From positions 62,001 through 126,000 of the forward strand of contig JADKBZ010000012.1 of assembly GCA_016714815.1 (NCBI GenBank): DNA of 64,000 nucleotides, read 5' to 3'. The notes beneath the pieces were generated by a model that was not told where the DNA came from, made no database searches, and was given only the letters and a program-made list of their open reading frames with translations. This document shows, piece by piece, positions 45,174 through 54,855 of this stretch. Position 1 is the first letter of the stretch, and the number at the start of each line of letters is the position of its first letter. This stretch comes from Holophagales bacterium. Lineage in GTDB: Bacteria > Acidobacteriota > Thermoanaerobaculia > UBA5066. Made by a program: the position numbers and the translations under genes.

Positions 45174-45192
45174 AAAATCAAGACCTGACCCC
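45174..45192 (+). repeat. Dispersed repeat AAAATCAAGACCTGACCCC, copy 3
   Basis: Identical to the copies at 30041 and 44938, preceded by CTATAACAT. Opens the second copy of the direct repeat (to about 45287). Confidence 0.8.
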
Positions 45193-45350
45193 TTTGTGCG
45201 TGGCCCTGTTTTAGGGCACCCCCGGTCGAGGGCTCTTTCCTGGGTGCTGCTCAGCGGAAGGGCCGAGCGGGCGGGAGGGGCGGAGCAGGGCTCGCCGTGG
45301 GACACCCCTCCCGCCCGCGACTCGTGCGGCACGGTGAAGTGGATTGGCGT

Positions 45351-45406
45351 CTCTCCGGTTCTTCGGTTCTTCGGTTCTTCGGTTCTTCGCTCCCCCGGTC
45401 CTCCGG
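45351..45406 (-). repeat. Tandem 8-bp array (right arm, inverted)
   Basis: Seven units: CTCTCCGG, TTCTTCGG three times, TTCTTCGC, TCCCCCGG, TCCTCCGG. These are the inverse complement family of the left array at 44436-44482. Confidence 0.8.
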
Positions 45407-45449
45407 TCTCTCCCCCCGGCGGGCCGGCCTCACGCCGGGGCCAGACGCG

Positions 45450-45480
45450 AAAAGGCCCGGCGCCTCTCGGTGCCGGGCCT
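45450..45480 (-). terminator. Intrinsic terminator of groESL
   Basis: On the minus strand, GGCCCGGCACC-GAGA-GGCGCCGGGCC followed by TTTT, about 65 nt after the groEL stop. One mismatch in an 11-bp stem and a U tract: a good rho-independent terminator. A second GC hairpin without U's lies closer to the stop (about 45507-45535). Confidence 0.75.
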
Positions 45481-45543
45481 CTCCTTCCCTTCGCGGAGGG
45501 GGCTTTGGGGGAACCCGGCAGGCCGGGCTCCCCCAGGGGATTC

Positions 45544-47178
<1,635 letters not shown>

Positions 47179-47196
47179 TTTCTTGTGACCTCTGCC

Positions 47197-47490
47197 TTAC
47201 TTCGCGTCGACGATGGCGAGGACTTCGTCCTCGCGGAGGATCAGGAGCTCCTGGTCGTCGAGCTTGATTTCCGTTCCCGCGTACTTGCCGATGAGGATCC
47301 GGTCGCCGGCCTTGACGGTCAGGGCGACGCGCTTGCCGTTGTCGTCGAACTTGCCTTCGCCGACGGCCTCGACAGTGGCCTCCATCGGCTTTTCCTTGGC
47401 GGTATCGGGGATGATGATTCCACCGCGGACCTGTTCCTTGACTTCGACCCTCTTGACGAGGATCCGATCATAGAGAGGACGAATCTTCAT
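47197..47490 (-). CDS. groES: Co-chaperonin GroES
   Basis: 97-residue lid of the GroEL cage. Typical opening KIRPLYDRILVKRVE, the mobile loop region EVKEQVRGGIIIPDTAKEKP, and KYAGTEIKLDDQELLILRE. GAAGGAG lies 6 nt before the ATG. First gene of the groESL operon, with a CIRCE element in its leader. Confidence 0.99.
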   Translation of the reverse strand: MKIRPLYDRILVKRVEVKEQVRGGIIIPDTAKEKPMEATVEAVGEGKFDDNGKRVALTVKAGDRILIGKYAGTEIKLDDQELLILREDEVLAIVDAK

Positions 47491-47560
47491 GGGTTGCTCC
47501 TTCTCGGGTTTCGGGTCTGTCGGGGCACTCGGCCCCTGTTGGAGGTTCTGCTAGCGGTCG

Positions 47561-47587
47561 TTAGCACTCGCGGGTAGCGAGTGCCAA
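47561..47587 (-). promoter_or_regulatory. CIRCE operator (HrcA binding site)
   Basis: Inverted repeat TTGGCACTC-N9-GAGTGCTAA on the minus strand, one base off the consensus TTAGCACTC-N9-GAGTGCTAA, located in the groES leader just downstream of the promoter. It shows that groESL is repressed by HrcA; hrcA itself is not in the window. Confidence 0.95.
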
Positions 47588-47588
47588 C

Positions 47589-47617
47589 AAGCTATAACCT
47601 GCGTGCGTTCTTGTCAA
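47589..47617 (-). promoter_or_regulatory. groESL promoter
   Basis: Consensus -35 TTGACA (47617-47612) followed at 15-17 nt by a -10-like TATAGC/TAGCTT overlapping the edge of CIRCE. HrcA bound to CIRCE would block it. Confidence 0.75.
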
Positions 47618-47663
47618 GGGCTGGAGACGACCCGCTCTCGCGGGCGCATCCCGGACGGCGTCC

Positions 47664-48821
47664 CTACTCCCTCGAGAACTGCGCCAGGTGGTAGGCGACG
47701 AAGGCCTTCTGGGAAGGCGCGAGCTCCGGAAACACTGGCAGGGCAAGGGTTTCCAGCGCCGCGCGCTCGGCCTGGGGAAAATCTCCAGGCTTTCCGCCGA
47801 GGTCCCGGAAGCACTCCTGGAGGTGGAGCGGGACCGGGTAGTAGACGGCGTGGCCGATCCTGAGCTGGGTGAGGCGCTCCTTCAGCTCCTCCCGCCGGCC
47901 CCGGGCGACCCGGACGACGAACTGGTTGAAGACGTGGTGCTGCCCGGGCGCCTCGCGCGGGAAGGCGATCCCCCCCTCCTCGAAGGTCCGGCCGCCGTGC
48001 TCGAGGAATCGCCGCTCGATCTCGGCCGCGTTGGACCTGCGCGCCTCGGCCCAGGAGTCGAGGTGCGGGAGCTTGACGTGGAGGACGACCGCCTGGAGCG
48101 CGTCGAGGCGGAAATTGCCGCCCACGAGACTGTGGTGGTAGCGGCTCGTCTCCCCGTGCATCCGCAGGGCCCTGAGCTTCGTGGCGAAGCCGTCGTCGCT
48201 CGTCGTCACCATTCCGCCGTCGCCGAAGCCGCCGAGGTTCTTCGACGGGAAGAACGAGAAGGCCCCGAAGTCGCCGAGGGCGCCCGCCTTGCGCCCCTTG
48301 TAGCCCGCGCCGAGCGACTGGCAGGCGTCCTCGATGACGGGGATCCCCTTCGCCCTCGCGACTTCCAGGATCGGGTCCATGTCGGCGCACTGCCCGTAGA
48401 GGTGGACCGGCTGGATCGCCTTCGTCCTGGGCGTGATCGCCTTCGCGAGCTTTTCCGGGTCCACGTTGCACGTCGCCGGGTCGATGTCGCAGAAGACGGG
48501 GCGCGCCCCGAGGCGGACCACCGCGCCGGCGGAGGCGAAGAAGGTGTAGGGCGAGGTGACGACCTCGTCGCCCGGCCCGATGCCGAGCGCCATCATCGCG
48601 GCGAGCTGGGCGTCGGTGCCGGAGGACATGCCGATGGCGTGCTTTGCACCGACGTAGTCGGCAATCGCCCTCTCGAAGGCCTCGACCTTCGGGCCGAGGA
48701 TGAACCCCTGGCTCTCGAAGAGCTCGTCAGTGACCGCGCGGATCTCGTCGCGGAGGGTGGCGTACTGCTTCTTCAGGTCGAGGAGGGGGACGGGGACGGC
48801 GAGCGGCATCGTCGGTTCCAT
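47664..48821 (-). CDS. DegT/DnrJ/EryC1/StrS-family PLP aminotransferase
   Basis: 385 residues, fold-type I sugar aminotransferase. PLP-site landmarks are SSGTDAQLAAM, DACQSLGAGYKG and the Schiff-base Lys near residue 194 in FFPSKNLGGFGDGG. It should aminate a nucleotide-activated keto sugar (C3, C4 or C6 position) for surface glycan or antibiotic-type sugars. No glycan cluster surrounds it: neighbours are groES and a rhomboid gene. The start may be either Met1 or Met5 (MPLAVPVPLLDLKKQY); TATGCT lies 11 nt before Met1. Confidence 0.9.
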   Translation of the reverse strand: MEPTMPLAVPVPLLDLKKQYATLRDEIRAVTDELFESQGFILGPKVEAFERAIADYVGAKHAIGMSSGTDAQLAAMMALGIGPGDEVVTSPYTFFASAGAVVRLGARPVFCDIDPATCNVDPEKLAKAITPRTKAIQPVHLYGQCADMDPILEVARAKGIPVIEDACQSLGAGYKGRKAGALGDFGAFSFFPSKNLGGFGDGGMVTTSDDGFATKLRALRMHGETSRYHHSLVGGNFRLDALQAVVLHVKLPHLDSWAEARRSNAAEIERRFLEHGGRTFEEGGIAFPREAPGQHHVFNQFVVRVARGRREELKERLTQLRIGHAVYYPVPLHLQECFRDLGGKPGDFPQAERAALETLALPVFPELAPSQKAFVAYHLAQFSRE

Positions 48822-48855
48822 AGCGGCCGTGAAGCATACGGCAGGACCGACCCCG

Positions 48856-49566
48856 TCAGCGAATCCAGTACCTCGGCGCCGGACGCCGCCGGGGCTTGAG
48901 GAGCGCGAGAAGGGCGATGCCGGCCGCGAACCCGCCGACGTGGGCCCACCAGGCGACTCCCCCGGACGCCGCTCCCGAGCTCCCGGACGCGACGAGCGCG
49001 GCGGAACCCTGCCAGAACTGGAGGAGGAACCAGAGGAGGAGGAAGAGAAACGCCGGGACCTCCACGAGCGGGAAGAGGAAGAAGAGGGGCACGAGGGTGA
49101 CGATCCGCGCGTGCGGGTAGAGGACGAAGTACGCGCCCAGGACGCCGGCGATCGCCCCCGAAGCGCCGACCATCGGGACGAGGGACGCCGTGGCGAGGAG
49201 ACCCTGAAGCAGGGCCGCCAGGACGCCGCAGCCCAGGTAGAAGAAGAGGTATCGGCCGTGGCCGAGCGCGTCCTCGACGTTGTCCCCGAAGATCCAGAGG
49301 AAGAGCATGTTCCCCGCGAGGTGCAGCAGCCCGCCGTGAAGGAACATCGAGCTGAAGAGCCCGAGGACGCCCAGCTGCAGGCTCCCCGAGCCGGGCTCCC
49401 CCGCGTGGAAGAGCCGCGCGGGGACGAACCCGAAGGCCCTCACGAGCGCCTCGCCTCCGCTCCCCGCGAGAAGCTGCAGTGCGAAAACCCCGATGCACGC
49501 CGCGATGAGGGCGCCATTGACGAGCGGGACGGTGCGGGTCGGGATCGTGTCGCGCAGAGGAATCAA
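48856..49566 (-). CDS. Rhomboid-family intramembrane serine protease
   Basis: 236 residues, six or seven transmembrane helices. Catalytic Ser in VGASGAIAGVLGAYF and the partner His in WAHVGGFAAG; the oxyanion/stabilising HLAGNMLFLWIFGDNVE segment is typical. An extended Ala/Ser-rich loop precedes the His helix. It cleaves transmembrane substrates in the inner membrane; its substrate is unknown. A TTG start is inferred, with TATCAT 8 nt before it and no ribosome binding site. Confidence 0.9.
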   Translation of the reverse strand: MIPLRDTIPTRTVPLVNGALIAACIGVFALQLLAGSGGEALVRAFGFVPARLFHAGEPGSGSLQLGVLGLFSSMFLHGGLLHLAGNMLFLWIFGDNVEDALGHGRYLFFYLGCGVLAALLQGLLATASLVPMVGASGAIAGVLGAYFVLYPHARIVTLVPLFFLFPLVEVPAFLFLLLWFLLQFWQGSAALVASGSSGAASGGVAWWAHVGGFAAGIALLALLKPRRRPAPRYWIR

Positions 49567-49574
49567 GGCGCCGG

Positions 49575-49580
49575 ATGATA
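49575..49580 (-). promoter_or_regulatory. -10-like box TATCAT of rhomboid gene
   Basis: TATCAT followed by 8 nt and a TTG start codon, no Shine-Dalgarno. Candidate leaderless promoter. Confidence 0.35.
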
Positions 49581-49601
49581 CGGGCGATCTCCGGCGCCCC
49601 C

Positions 49602-49637
49602 GAAAAAACGAAACGCCCCGGGGGTGACCCGGGGCGC
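49602..49637 (-). terminator. Intrinsic terminator of HU gene
   Basis: Minus-strand stem CGCCCCGGG-TCAC-CCCCGGGGCG followed by TTTCGTTTTTT, about 40 nt after the HU stop. A strong rho-independent terminator. A smaller GGGGCC-TTC-GGCCCC hairpin precedes it. Confidence 0.85.
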
Positions 49638-49677
49638 CACGGGGGCCGAAGGCCCCTCGCGTCTTTCGCCGGAAAGG

Positions 49678-49965
49678 CTACTTCCTCTTCTTGTTGAGGA
49701 GAGTCTTGAGGTCCTTGCCAGCCTTGAACTTGGCAACCTTCGACGCGGCGATCTTGATCTTCGCCTTCGTCTGCGGGTTGATACCGACGCGGGCCTTCCT
49801 GTCGGCCACGCTGAAGATCCCGAGGCCCGGGACGGCGACGCGCTCGCCCTTCTTCAGGTTCTCGCTGATCGAGAACACGAACGCCTCGAACGCTGCGGTC
49901 GCGTCCTTCTTCGACAGCTCCGTGTGCTTGGAAATCGCCTCGACGATCTCGGCTTTACCGGCCAT
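49678..49965 (-). CDS. DNA-binding protein HU
   Basis: 95-residue nucleoid protein that bends DNA as a dimer. Opening AGKAEIVEAISKHTELSKKD, the core FSISENLKKGERVAVPGLGIF and the DNA-binding arm RKARVGINPQTKAKIKI, ending in a Lys/Arg-rich tail. AGGAGG is 9 nt before the ATG. Monocistronic, with its own consensus promoter and a strong terminator, fitting a highly expressed gene. Confidence 0.97.
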   Translation of the reverse strand: MAGKAEIVEAISKHTELSKKDATAAFEAFVFSISENLKKGERVAVPGLGIFSVADRKARVGINPQTKAKIKIAASKVAKFKAGKDLKTLLNKKRK

Positions 49966-50049
49966 GTGCGGATTCCTCCTCTTTCTCTGTTACTCGTGCT
50001 GGCTCCGGGTCTACGCCCCGGGAAACGCCACGTTTGTTGGAACGGCGGA

Positions 50050-50078
50050 AATGTAGGATTCCCTTCTCACCTTGTCAA
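50050..50078 (-). promoter_or_regulatory. Sigma-70 promoter of HU gene
   Basis: TTGACA (50078-50073), a 17-nt spacer and TACATT (50055-50050) on the minus strand, leaving a leader of about 80 nt before the HU ATG. Close to consensus for the housekeeping sigma factor. Confidence 0.85.
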
Positions 50079-50094
50079 CGGGAAACCCGCGTAT

Positions 50095-51432
50095 TCAGCG
50101 GCTCTCTCCGCCCTTTCGGAGGACGACGGCCGAGAAACCGTCGTTCGAGGGGCCCGGCGGGACCCGAAAGAACCCGTCCGGCCGCAGCGCCGACCGGAGC
50201 GGGGCGGGGAGCCCGTCGCCGCCGGGACGCTCCACGGCCGCGTCCGCGCGGGCCGAGAGGACGGCCGCGACGACCCCTTCGTTCTCCTCCGGCTCGAGCG
50301 AGCAGGTGACGTAGACGACGCTCCCTCCGGGGGCGCAGACGTCGAGCGCGGCGTGGAGGAGAGCGCACTGCACGCGGGCGAGCCCCGGGAGGTCGTCCGG
50401 CGAGAGGCGCCAGCGGATCTCCGGGTTCTTCCGGAGCGTTCCCGTCCCCGAGCAGGGGGCGTCCAGGAGAACGGAGCGGAACGCCCCGCGGGGAAGCGGA
50501 GGTCGCGAGGAGTCCGCGCGCACCACCAGCACCTCGTTCCGGCGCCCCGACGCGAGCAGGCCGGCGGCGAGGCGCCGCGAGCGCGTCGGGTTCCGCTCGA
50601 GAGCGACGACGCGCCGGGCCTTGCTGCGGGCGAGAAGGGTTCTCGTCTTTCCGCCGGGCGCGGCCGCCAGGTCGACGACGACGTCGGCCGCCTCGACGAG
50701 CTCGCACATCGCCTGGGCCGCGACGTCGACGACGGCGAGGCGCCCCGACGCGATGGCCGGGTGGCTGCCCGCCGCCGGCGAGGAGAGGGTGAGAGCCAGC
50801 GGCGCCCAGGGGGACGGCGTCCCCTCGAGCCCTTCCCCGCGGAGCCGCTCGAGAACGGAGTCCACGTCCTCGCCCCGCGGGTCGAGGAGGACGTCCACCG
50901 GGGCGTCGGCATCGTCGTCACGCAGCGCGGCCCCCGCCGCTTCGGAGCCCAGGTCCGCGATCCAGCGCCGGACGAGCCACTCCGGGTGCGACGTCTCGAG
51001 CGCGAGCCGCACGATCGGATCGGTGCCGGGCGGCAGGATCGCCCGCGGCGGCTTCCCTTCCCGGGTCAGGCGGCGCAGGACGGCGTTCACGAGCCCGGCG
51101 GCGCGCGCCGAGCGCTCGCGAATGGCTTCGACCGTCTCGCCCACCGCGGCGTGCGCCGGGATCCGGTCGAGGAGGAGAAGCTGTGCGGCTCCGGCACGGA
51201 GGGCGTTGCGGACGTCGGGGTCGAGCCCTTCGAGCGGGCGGTCGAGACTCCGGGAGAGGACGTGGTCGAGGAGCGAACGGTTCCTCAGAACCGATCGGAC
51301 GATCGTTCTGAGGAGCGGGCGGTCCCGGGGCGCCAGGCTCCCCTCGCGCGCGGCGAGGAGGGGCGCCGCGAAGGCGCGGTCCCGCTCGACCCGGACGAGG
51401 ATCTCGACGGCGAGCGACCGGAGAGACGTCAC
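50095..51432 (-). CDS. rsmB: 16S rRNA (cytosine-967-C5)-methyltransferase RsmB
   Basis: 445 residues. N-terminal NusB-like RNA-binding domain (about 1-130), then the SAM-dependent methyltransferase: SAM motif VDLAAAPGGKTR, catalytic Cys in VTCSLEPEENEG and the second Cys in LDAPCSGTGTLRKNPEIRW. GTG start overlaps the fmt stop (GTGA). Last gene of the rsmA-uppP-ftsK-fmt-rsmB run. The longer open frame upstream overlaps fmt and is not family-like. Confidence 0.95.
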   Translation of the reverse strand: MTSLRSLAVEILVRVERDRAFAAPLLAAREGSLAPRDRPLLRTIVRSVLRNRSLLDHVLSRSLDRPLEGLDPDVRNALRAGAAQLLLLDRIPAHAAVGETVEAIRERSARAAGLVNAVLRRLTREGKPPRAILPPGTDPIVRLALETSHPEWLVRRWIADLGSEAAGAALRDDDADAPVDVLLDPRGEDVDSVLERLRGEGLEGTPSPWAPLALTLSSPAAGSHPAIASGRLAVVDVAAQAMCELVEAADVVVDLAAAPGGKTRTLLARSKARRVVALERNPTRSRRLAAGLLASGRRNEVLVVRADSSRPPLPRGAFRSVLLDAPCSGTGTLRKNPEIRWRLSPDDLPGLARVQCALLHAALDVCAPGGSVVYVTCSLEPEENEGVVAAVLSARADAAVERPGGDGLPAPLRSALRPDGFFRVPPGPSNDGFSAVVLRKGGESR

Positions 51433-52370
51433 GCCCAGCTCTCTCCCGGCGCGACCCGCTCGCCCCGCGAGAACGCCGCGGCGTCGAGCGGCTTTCTCCC
51501 CTCGGCCTGCAGACGAGTCACAGAAAGCGCCCCGTCCCCGCACGCCAGGACGATCTCGTCTCCGGCCGCCAGGACCTCGCCCGGCGCGGAGCCCGCCCGG
51601 GCGGTCACCTCGCGGGCGGCCGCCTCGCGCGCCGCCAGGAGCTTGACCCGTCGTCCGAGGCGGAACGCGAAGAGGCCGGGCCAGGGAGTGAAGGCGCGGA
51701 GCCGGCGGACGAGCTCGATCGCGGGCCTGCCGAAGTCGGCCTGGCCGTCCTCGCGACGGACCTTCGGGCAGAGGGTCGCGAGGGTGTCGTCCTGCGGGGC
51801 CGCGGCGGCCTCGCCCGAGGCGATGGAGGGAAGCGTCGCGACGAGGAGGGACGCCCCCTCCCTGGCGAGCCGCGCGGAGAGCGTTCCGGCGTCCTCGTCG
51901 GGGCCGATCGGCGTCCGGAAGACCGAGTAGACCCCGCCGGTGTCCATCCCCGCCTCCATCCGCATGATCGAGACGCCCGACTCGGCGTCTCCCGAAAGGA
52001 GCGCCGCCTGGACGGGCGAGGCGCCGCGCCAGCGCGGCAGGACCGAGCCGTGGACGTTGACGCAGCCGAGCCGCGGCAGGTCGAGGACGCGCTGTGCCAG
52101 GATCTTTCCGTAGGCGGCGACGACGAAGAAGTCCGCGTTCGCCCCGGCGAGCCGCGCCACGGCCTCGTCGTCCTTCAGCGTCGGCGGCTGGAAGACCGGG
52201 ATCCCGAGCCCCTTGGCGCGCCGCGCGACGGGAGGATCGGCGACCTCGGCCGACCGCCCCACCGGCTTCGCCGGCTGCGAGACGGCCAGGACGACGTCGT
52301 GCCCCGCGGCGACGAGGGCGTCCAGCGAAGGGAGGGCGAAGTCGGGCGAGCCGAAGAAGACGATGCGCAT
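51429..52370 (-). CDS. fmt: Methionyl-tRNA formyltransferase
   Basis: 313 residues. Formylates initiator Met-tRNA with 10-formyl-THF. N-terminal RIVFFGSPDFALPSL, catalytic/folate region VNVHGSVLPRWRGASPVQ with Asn and His, GMDTGGVY, and a C-terminal OB-like tRNA-binding domain. ATG start; the ftsK stop lies 20 nt upstream. The usual neighbour def (peptide deformylase) is not in this window. Confidence 0.96.
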   Translation of the reverse strand: MRIVFFGSPDFALPSLDALVAAGHDVVLAVSQPAKPVGRSAEVADPPVARRAKGLGIPVFQPPTLKDDEAVARLAGANADFFVVAAYGKILAQRVLDLPRLGCVNVHGSVLPRWRGASPVQAALLSGDAESGVSIMRMEAGMDTGGVYSVFRTPIGPDEDAGTLSARLAREGASLLVATLPSIASGEAAAAPQDDTLATLCPKVRREDGQADFGRPAIELVRRLRAFTPWPGLFAFRLGRRVKLLAAREAAAREVTARAGSAPGEVLAAGDEIVLACGDGALSVTRLQAEGRKPLDAAAFSRGERVAPGESWA

Positions 52371-52390
52371 TCCTGGTCCGGGGTCTTCGC

Positions 52391-53989
52391 TCAGCGGGGC
52401 TGGCGGTCGACGTCGTCGAAGTAGTCGGGCGGCATTAGCACCTCGCGGCTCTTCGCTCCCCCGCTCGGCGGGCCGACGATGCCGTCGCGCTGCATCATGT
52501 CGATGAGCTTGCCCGCGCGGGAGAAGCCGATCTCGAGCCGCCGCTGCAGGAACGAGATCGAGGCCATCCGCTCCCGGACGACGAGGCGCGCCGCCTGGTC
52601 GTACATCGGGTCGGCGTCGTCGGGGTTCGACTTGCCTCCCCGGCCGCCCGCCTCCATCACGGGCTCACGCTCGGCCGTGACGGATTCGTCGTAGATCGGC
52701 TTGGCCTGCTTCTTCAGGAAGCGGCAGATGTCCTTGATCTCCTCGCCCGAGACGTAGCCGCCGTGGACGCGCTGCAGGTACGACGTCCCGGGCGGGAGGA
52801 AGAGCATGTCTCCCTGAAGGAGGAGCGCCTCGGCGCCGGTCGCGTCGAGAATCGTCCGCGCGTCGATCTTCGTCCGGGTCGTGTAGGCGATCCGGCACGG
52901 GAGGTTTGCCTTGATCGTCCCGGTGATGACGTCGACCGAGGGGCGCTGCGTCGCGAGGATCAGGTGGATGCCGACGGCGCGCGCCTTCTGGGCGAGCCGG
53001 GCGACCGATTCCTCGATGTCCTTCGGGGCGGTCATCATCAGGTCGGCGAGCTCGTCGATGACGATGACGATGTACGGCATCGGCGAGATGGTGCCGTCGG
53101 GTCCGTCGGCCTTCAGCTTCTCGCCGAGCTTCTCCCTCACCTCGGCGAGGGCCTCGGGGTCGCGGATGGCGGCGTTGTACTGCTCGATGTTGCGGACGCC
53201 GGGCCACTCGGAGAGGAGCTTGTAGCGCCCCTCCATCTCGTCCACGGCCCACTTCAGGGCGTTCGCCGCCTTCTTCGAGTCGACGACGACCGGCACGAGG
53301 AGGTGCGGCAGGTCGTCGTAGTCCTTCATGTCGTTCATCTTCGGGTCGACGAAGATGAACTTGACCTCGTCGGGGCGGGCCTTGTAGAGGATCGACGTGA
53401 TCATTCCGTTCACGCCGACGCTCTTGCCGGCGCCCGTCATGCCGGCGACGAGGAGGTGGGGCATCCGCGCGAGGTCGGCGACGACGGGATTGCCCTCGAC
53501 GTCGATGCCGAGGGCGATCGTCAGGAGCGAGGGGGACCTCTTGAACTTCTCGCTCTCGATCACCTCGCGCAGCGAGATGAGGTCGCGGTTCCGGTTCGGC
53601 ACCTCGATGCCGATGGCGGCCCGGCCCGGGATTCGCTCGATTCGGACCTTCTCGGCCGCCAGCGCGAGGGCGAGGTCGTTCTCGAGGCCGGAGACCTGTG
53701 CGACCTTGACGCCCGCGGAGGGCTTGAACTCGTAGGTCGTGACGACGGGTCCCGGCCGGTAGCTGTCGACGACCCCCTCGACGCCGAACTCGAGGCACTT
53801 GGCGGCGATGAGCTCCATCGTCTGCTGGAACTCCTCGCGCGACTTCTCCCGGTCCCGCTTCACCGCCGAACGGAGGAGCTTCTCGGGAGGGAAGATCCAG
53901 CCGTTCGACTCCTTTGGCGAGGGGAACGGGAGGACCCGCTGCGGCGGCGCCTCCACCTTCGTCAGCTGCGCGGGCCGGGCCACCGTCAC
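52391..53989 (-). CDS. ftsK: FtsK DNA translocase, motor and gamma domains (part of a disrupted gene)
   Basis: 532 residues of the cytoplasmic part of FtsK. It pumps DNA toward the dif site during division. RecA-like motor with Walker A AGMTGAGKSVGVN, Walker B VIVIDELADLMM and the LILATQRPSVDVITG loop; then the gamma winged-helix domain (SISFLQRRLEIGFSRAGKLIDMM) that reads KOPS. The true N-terminus is the membrane domain upstream (54850-54173). Between the two, about 100 nt read through only in a shifted frame (acidic PEVEEEEEVGGEVV), implying an extra C at 54176-54180 and a missing base near 54070. The rejoined protein would be about 820 residues, normal for the family. Confidence 0.93.
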   Translation of the reverse strand: MTVARPAQLTKVEAPPQRVLPFPSPKESNGWIFPPEKLLRSAVKRDREKSREEFQQTMELIAAKCLEFGVEGVVDSYRPGPVVTTYEFKPSAGVKVAQVSGLENDLALALAAEKVRIERIPGRAAIGIEVPNRNRDLISLREVIESEKFKRSPSLLTIALGIDVEGNPVVADLARMPHLLVAGMTGAGKSVGVNGMITSILYKARPDEVKFIFVDPKMNDMKDYDDLPHLLVPVVVDSKKAANALKWAVDEMEGRYKLLSEWPGVRNIEQYNAAIRDPEALAEVREKLGEKLKADGPDGTISPMPYIVIVIDELADLMMTAPKDIEESVARLAQKARAVGIHLILATQRPSVDVITGTIKANLPCRIAYTTRTKIDARTILDATGAEALLLQGDMLFLPPGTSYLQRVHGGYVSGEEIKDICRFLKKQAKPIYDESVTAEREPVMEAGGRGGKSNPDDADPMYDQAARLVVRERMASISFLQRRLEIGFSRAGKLIDMMQRDGIVGPPSGGAKSREVLMPPDYFDDVDRQPR

Positions 53990-54172
53990 CGGGCGCGCGG
54001 GCGCCGGCGCCAGGGCGGGGCCGTCGTCGCGCCCCCTCGCCGCCGAATCGCCCGGGATGCCCGCGCGCGCCGGATGGAGAACTGTCCCGAACCGCTCCTC
54101 TCGCGGACCCGGAGCGTCGCCAGCGAGGGGATGGTGACGACCTCGCCGCCCACCTCCTCCTCTTCCTCCACT

Positions 54173-54850
54173 TCAGGGGGCCTCCCGCGCCCTCTCGAGG
54201 TGCTTCTGGACCACGGCCCGCCGCGTCCGGTCCTTCTCCTCGACCTGCTTCTTCTTCTCGCGTTCGACCTTCCAGGCCGAGACGCTCGCCGACATCCGCT
54301 CGGTCGTGCCGCGAACCGCCTCGCCGAGCGAGAGCGAGGCGACGAGGAGGACGCCGATGAGGAGACCCGCCAGGAGCGCGATGACGGCCCCGGGTGGATT
54401 GAGGGCGGCGACGAGCGCCCCCGCGAGGAGGTCTCCCACGAAGCCGCCGGCGCCCTGCCCCCCCCCGAGGAGCTGAGGATGCCCGAGGGCGAGGTGGAAG
54501 AGCGGCGCGGTGGCGAGGAGGACGACGAGCCCGAGCGCCTTCGTCACCCAGGCCCCGACGGCGCGCGAGCGCAGCCGCACGACGCCGAGGCCCAGGACGA
54601 CGATCGGCAGGACGAAGGCCGAGAAGCCGAAGAACTGGAGCGCCGCGTCGGCGAAGGAGGCGCCGACGCGCCCGGCCCAGTTTCCCGGACGGGCGTCGGG
54701 GTCGGCGACGGACGAGAAGATCGACGGGTCGTTCGGGTCGTAGGAGAAGAGCGACGCGACGAGGAGGAGCCCGGCCGCCACGACGAGAATTCCGAGGAAC
54801 TCGTCGCGCCGGCGGTGCGGGGCTTCGGGCGGGCGGGGGCTTTCGACCAT
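54173..54850 (-). CDS. ftsK: FtsK N-terminal membrane domain (part of a disrupted gene)
   Basis: 225 residues with four transmembrane helices (about 20-180) and a charged tail (EREKKKQVEEKDRTRRAVVQ), the FtsK 4TM septal anchor: FLGILVVAAGLLLVASLFSYDP then NWAGRVGASFADAALQFFG. The stop follows a C5 run; shifting by one base continues into an acidic linker and then the motor. Starts 5 nt after the uppP stop. Confidence 0.88.
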   Translation of the reverse strand: MVESPRPPEAPHRRRDEFLGILVVAAGLLLVASLFSYDPNDPSIFSSVADPDARPGNWAGRVGASFADAALQFFGFSAFVLPIVVLGLGVVRLRSRAVGAWVTKALGLVVLLATAPLFHLALGHPQLLGGGQGAGGFVGDLLAGALVAALNPPGAVIALLAGLLIGVLLVASLSLGEAVRGTTERMSASVSAWKVEREKKKQVEEKDRTRRAVVQKHLERAREAP

Positions 54851-54855
54851 CGGCG

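Larger units (their letters stand above)
44401..45448. repeat. Gene-free repeat mosaic
   Basis: About 1.05 kb without a convincing gene. Contents in order: three tandem GGGAGC hexamers (44411-44428); an 8-base tandem array, units CCGGAGAA/CCGGGGAG (44436-44482); CTTCACCGT (44488-44496); GC-rich unstructured-looking sequence; AAAATCAAGACCTGACCCC (44938-44956) starting a roughly 100-bp unit; GGGGTCTGGTCT-N5-CTACACTCTGC (45132-45159); a second AAAATCAAG... (45174-45192) starting a second copy of the same unit; a 19-bp inverted copy of CGGGCGGGAGGGGTGTCCC (45017-45035 and 45299-45317); ACGGTGAAG (45331-45339); and the 8-base array again, inverted (TTCTTCGG, 45351-45406). Open frames here are short, Arg/Gly/Pro-rich and unlike proteins. 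Confidence 0.75.

Noticed and set aside
44401..45543. Protein genes in the repeat region
   Set aside because: Open frames are Arg/Pro/Gly-rich, lack ribosome binding sites and run through tandem and inverted repeats.
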